A stretch of DNA of 64,000 nt from Azadirachta indica. Lineage: Eukaryota; Streptophyta; Magnoliopsida; Sapindales; Meliaceae. Position 1 is the first letter of the stretch. Every line of letters starts with the position of its first letter. Below are positions 62,301 to 64,000 of the stretch, one piece after another. A program made the position numbers and the translations under genes. Where the stretch lies: NCBI GenBank assembly GCA_022749755.1, contig CM040444.1, positions 3,723,009-3,787,008 of the forward strand. The letters are read 5' to 3'. The notes beneath the pieces are model-generated. The model did no database searches. It had not been told where the DNA came from and saw only the letters and a list, made by a program, of their open reading frames with translations.

Positions 62301-62558
62301 AAGCACATTGGCACCTCGTAATCTATGATAAGCAGCAGCAAATTCAAGCTTGGAAAGGGAGAATGCATGTCCAAGATGCAAATACCCGTTCATATAAGGA
62401 AATGGAAAATTGCCAAAGAACTTTTCACCAGGTTCAGGAGGCTTTTCACGGGAATCAGCCTTAAAAACATCATTTTCCTCCCACCAAGTCCGGACCTTAG
62501 CCTCAATTTCCAGGAGACGGTCTCTCCTTGCAAAGCTTTTCCCACTTTCTGTTGCCAT
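59301..62558 (-). CDS. cytosolic leucyl-tRNA synthetase, 1085 aa, one coding exon
   Basis: Charges tRNA-Leu in the cytosol and proofreads mischarged tRNA through its CP1 domain. Class I signatures: FPFPYMNGYLHLGHAFSLSK (HIGH as HLGH, 61-64) and EKMSKSTGNF (KMSKS about 716-720). Between them lie the archaeal/eukaryotic-type CP1 editing domain (TLRPETMYGQTNAWV, GTGIVTSVPSDAPDDYMSL) and YITYGEEEWK. The anticodon-binding and eukaryote-specific C-terminal regions follow, ending GNPTAIFLAK. There is no transit peptide. The length is typical for plant cytosolic LeuRS. Start: ATG at 62558 in ATATGGC context, 19 nt after a leader acceptor. Its 3' end has a partial duplicate at 56640-56884. Confidence 0.97.
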   Translation of the reverse strand: MATESGKSFARRDRLLEIEAKVRTWWEENDVFKADSREKPPEPGEKFFGNFPFPYMNGYLHLGHAFSLSKLEFAAAYHRLRGANVLLPFAFHCTGMPIKASADKLAREAKQFGNPPVFNKELEEEANLLPETEDANGGTPPDKFKGKKSKATAKSGGQAFQWEIMRSFGLSDSEISEFQNPEKWLKYFPPLAKEDLRAFGLGCDWRRSFVTTEINPFFDSFVKWQMRKLKSMGKIIKDVRYTIYSPLDDQPCADHDRASGEGVQPQDYTLIKMEVLSPFPAKLAPLEGRKVFLAAATLRPETMYGQTNAWVLPDGKYGAFEINETDVFIITERAALNLAYQNFSKIPKKPTCLVELTGHDLIGLPLKSPLSVNKVIYALPMLTILTDKGTGIVTSVPSDAPDDYMSLHDLKAKPAFRAKFGVKDKWVLPFEIVPIINIPEFGERSAEKVCNDLKIKSQNEKEKLAEAKRLTYLRGFTEGTMLVGEYAGRKVQEAKPLIRNTLIETGEAIMYSEPEKRVMSRSGDECVVALTDQWYITYGEEEWKKLAEDCLSNMNLYHDETRHGFEHTLSWLNQWACSRSFGLGTRIPWDPQFLVESLSDSTIYMAYYTVAHLLHNGDMFGSTTGPIKPGQMTDEVWDFLFCGGPYPESSKISSSILNKMKQEFEYWYPFDLRVSGKDLIQNHLTFCIYNHTAIMSKRHWPRGFRCNGHIMLNSEKMSKSTGNFRTLKQAIEEFSADATRYSLADAGDGVDDANFVFDTANTGILRLTKEIAWMEEVLAAQSSLRSGPPSTYADQVFENEINIAVKMTEQHYENYMFREALKTGFYDLQAARDEYRFSCGAGGMNHDLVRRFMEVQTQLITPICPHYAEYVWREILKKHGFAVKAGWPMAGTPDLTLKSANKYLQDSIVLMRKLLQKQILGSKKANKKGAPITTLSEDKLKGLVYVNEQFDGWKAECLRILQSKFNSQTRTFAPDKEILEALQNSPVGQDKDFKKTLKLCMPFLRFKKDEAIAIGPHALDLKLPFGEIAVLQENLDLIKRQLGLEEVEILSGTDPDALAKADSLASLLNLNPPSPGNPTAIFLAK

Positions 62559-63133
62559 ATCGTGAAGCTGAGAAAAACTGCATCAAGAAAAGAAAAAGAA
62601 CACACACAATAATGCCATAAGCAAATTATGACATAGCTTTCACACCTTTAGGTCAATATATGAATAAGATTACATCTAAGCAGAGATAATGCAAATAGAA
62701 AGTAGCACGTGTCGATTGCAATCTCAACCTTTTTCTATACGAAACAAAATTGCATTGAATGTATAAAGATACAAACTCAATCATACGTGATATTCATAAA
62801 TATATATATATATATGCACAATTATATTTTCATCCACAAAGTATGAAATATACCCAAAAGTGAATTTAAATGAATAAATAAAAAAAAGCCAAACCCAAAT
62901 TCATTAAATTAAGCAAAAAAAAAAAAATCCCAATGTAATAGCTTAATATCTAAATTTGAAGAACCTAATAACAATCTAATTAAACAGAAACTGATTTTGA
63001 AAGAACCAAAATTTCTCCTTTCTAAGCTGATTTGAATACAATCTACAAATTATATTCAAACAAACAAAATCTCAACGAAAAAATGAATAACTAATTACAA
63101 ACATAAAATGAAAGTTATTCAAAAACCTGTGAT

Positions 63134-63157
63134 TCAAGGCTGATAAGCGAAGGGCAT
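63134..63157 (-). CDS. 7-codon uORF in the LeuRS leader
   Basis: ATG at 63157 encodes MPFAYQP and stops at 63134, before the leader donor site. It is therefore fully contained in leader exon 1 and would sit in every spliced message that starts upstream of it. Context around the ATG is CGAAATGC. Confidence 0.5.
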   Translation of the reverse strand: MPFAYQP

Positions 63158-63284
63158 TTCGGTGCAAAAATGGCGCGTTTTGCCTTAAGAGAGAAAAAGC
63201 CAGCGAAAGTAACAGTAGAAGGGATGTCTTCTTTGCGGCTTTCAAACGCGAAGAAGAATAAAAGGGAATGCCAGTTTAACAGAC

Positions 63285-63292
63285 TAGGGTTT
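63285..63292 (-). promoter_or_regulatory. telo-box of LeuRS
   Basis: AAACCCTA on the gene strand at the likely transcription start region. Upstream are a CACGTGGC G-box at about 63333-63340 and a site-II-type TGGGCT (63403-63408, gene strand). Telo-box plus site II is a known combination at plant genes for translation and growth. Confidence 0.55.
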
Positions 63293-63419
63293 ATGAATAC
63301 TTGGGTTTTTCTTTTTCGGTTTTTATAGGGACACGTGGCAGCGTATAAAAGCGTAGGGATAAGGGATGAGATCTAGTGTGCGGCGCAGCAGTTTGCGGTG
63401 TCAGCCCAATGGATCAGAA

Positions 63420-64000
63420 CTCTTAATCTACTTTTTTTATTTTAGACGTGATGATCGACGGTCGGATCCAGATTAGCAGAAAGAACAATGAAAACCCTAA
63501 AGCAGTAGATCCAGTTGTGAGATGTCTACTCCTTTTAATGCAGGATGCTAAGGAATATCGAAAATCGAATCAAATAATTCGGTTTAATTTGATTTTTTTT
63601 ATATTAATTATTTTGTACCCGTTTTATTCGGTTTTTTCTTTTATTAAAAAGCTTTTCAACGATGGAAACACTTTTTACATTTTTTTAACTTAGGTTGACT
63701 GGCATTAAAGAACAGATTTTAAAAATTAAAAGTTTTTTTATTAAAAACAGTCTCAAATTTAAGTTTTAGATTATAGAATTTTTTTTAAAAAAAAAAAAAA
63801 ATTATCTAAAATATTTTTATTTTATTTTAATAATTTTACGTTATTTATTTAAATAAAATATTAAAAATTATTTATTAAAATAATTATTTAAATTTTTTAA
63901 AAATTAATTGTAACAATCAAATAGTTAATAAACTTTATCAATAAAAAATTTTATTTAAAAAATTATAATAATCAAAGTCCTCGTTTCAATTTTATTTATT
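63420..64000. other. right edge, repeat-like AT-rich DNA
   Basis: 63560-63650 has ATCGAATCAAATAATTCGG-type text like 37620-37700. 63710-64000 is very A/T-rich. No gene recognised. An 81-codon frame at 63448-63693 (+) has no family. Confidence 0.4.

Larger units (their letters stand above)
62559..63310 (-). promoter_or_regulatory. LeuRS 5' leader with an intron and short uORF
   Basis: Leader exon 2 is 62559-62577, preceded by the acceptor GATGCAG. The donor at 63122-63126 (CACAG/GTTTTT) defines an intron of 549 bp. Leader exon 1 (about 63127-63300) contains one upstream ATG. Confidence 0.65.

Noticed and set aside
60187..62328. Several 60-160 codon frames on the + strand opposite LeuRS
   Set aside because: They are antisense shadows of a strongly supported 1085-codon gene. 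None resembles a known protein.

Overview
This window is nuclear DNA from a flowering plant, most likely a rosid eudicot. The evidence is AT-rich intergenic DNA, GT-AG introns of roughly 70 bp to 1.8 kb, and seven recognisable plant genes with plant-type domain layouts. I cannot name the species from sequence alone.

Layout. 0.5-1.2 kb: a decayed Ty1/copia remnant (LTR plus RNase H) on the minus strand. 3.1-8.4 kb (-): a 19-exon non-lysosomal glucosylceramidase (GH116). 9-15 kb: gene-poor DNA with a 1.3-kb tandem duplication, one copy of which has received a SINE. 15.3-17.5 kb (-): a basic proline/serine-rich protein of the BPP type. 19.2-20.6 kb (-): cytochrome c in three exons. 23.8-25.0 kb (-): a seven-span membrane protein with a long, uORF-rich 5' leader reaching about 27.3 kb. 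28-32 kb: no recognised gene, apart from a possible 55-residue small protein. 33.0-36.9 kb (-): cytosolic glutamyl-tRNA synthetase. 37.4-44.9 kb: repeat-rich DNA, including a clean Mutator-like foldback element. 45.1-49.4 kb (+): a myristoylation-type CDK-like kinase. 51.8-52.6 kb (+): glucuronoxylan 4-O-methyltransferase. 54.1-59.3 kb: a partial duplication of the 3' flank of the next gene, containing gene fragments. 59.3-62.6 kb (-): cytosolic leucyl-tRNA synthetase, with an uninterrupted CDS and an intron in its leader.

I rebuilt the spliced reading frames by hand. All multi-exon models close in frame: GH116 943 aa, BPP-like 475 aa, cytochrome c 112 aa, GluRS 725 aa, kinase 698 aa.

The genes are ordinary, separately transcribed plant genes with no operon-like logic. 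Three growth-related genes (cytochrome c, GluRS, LeuRS) carry telo-box motifs (AAACCCTA) in their 5' regions. The most interesting signals are structural: a 63-bp in-frame duplication that places a decoy start and short uORF before the kinase start; a SINE whose unfilled target survives in a neighbouring tandem copy; a near-perfect 46-bp hairpin; a second copy of the cytochrome c upstream region; a conserved-looking N-terminal block of the membrane protein with no AUG; and the mosaic LeuRS 3' duplication. I did not find a convincing new multi-gene system.
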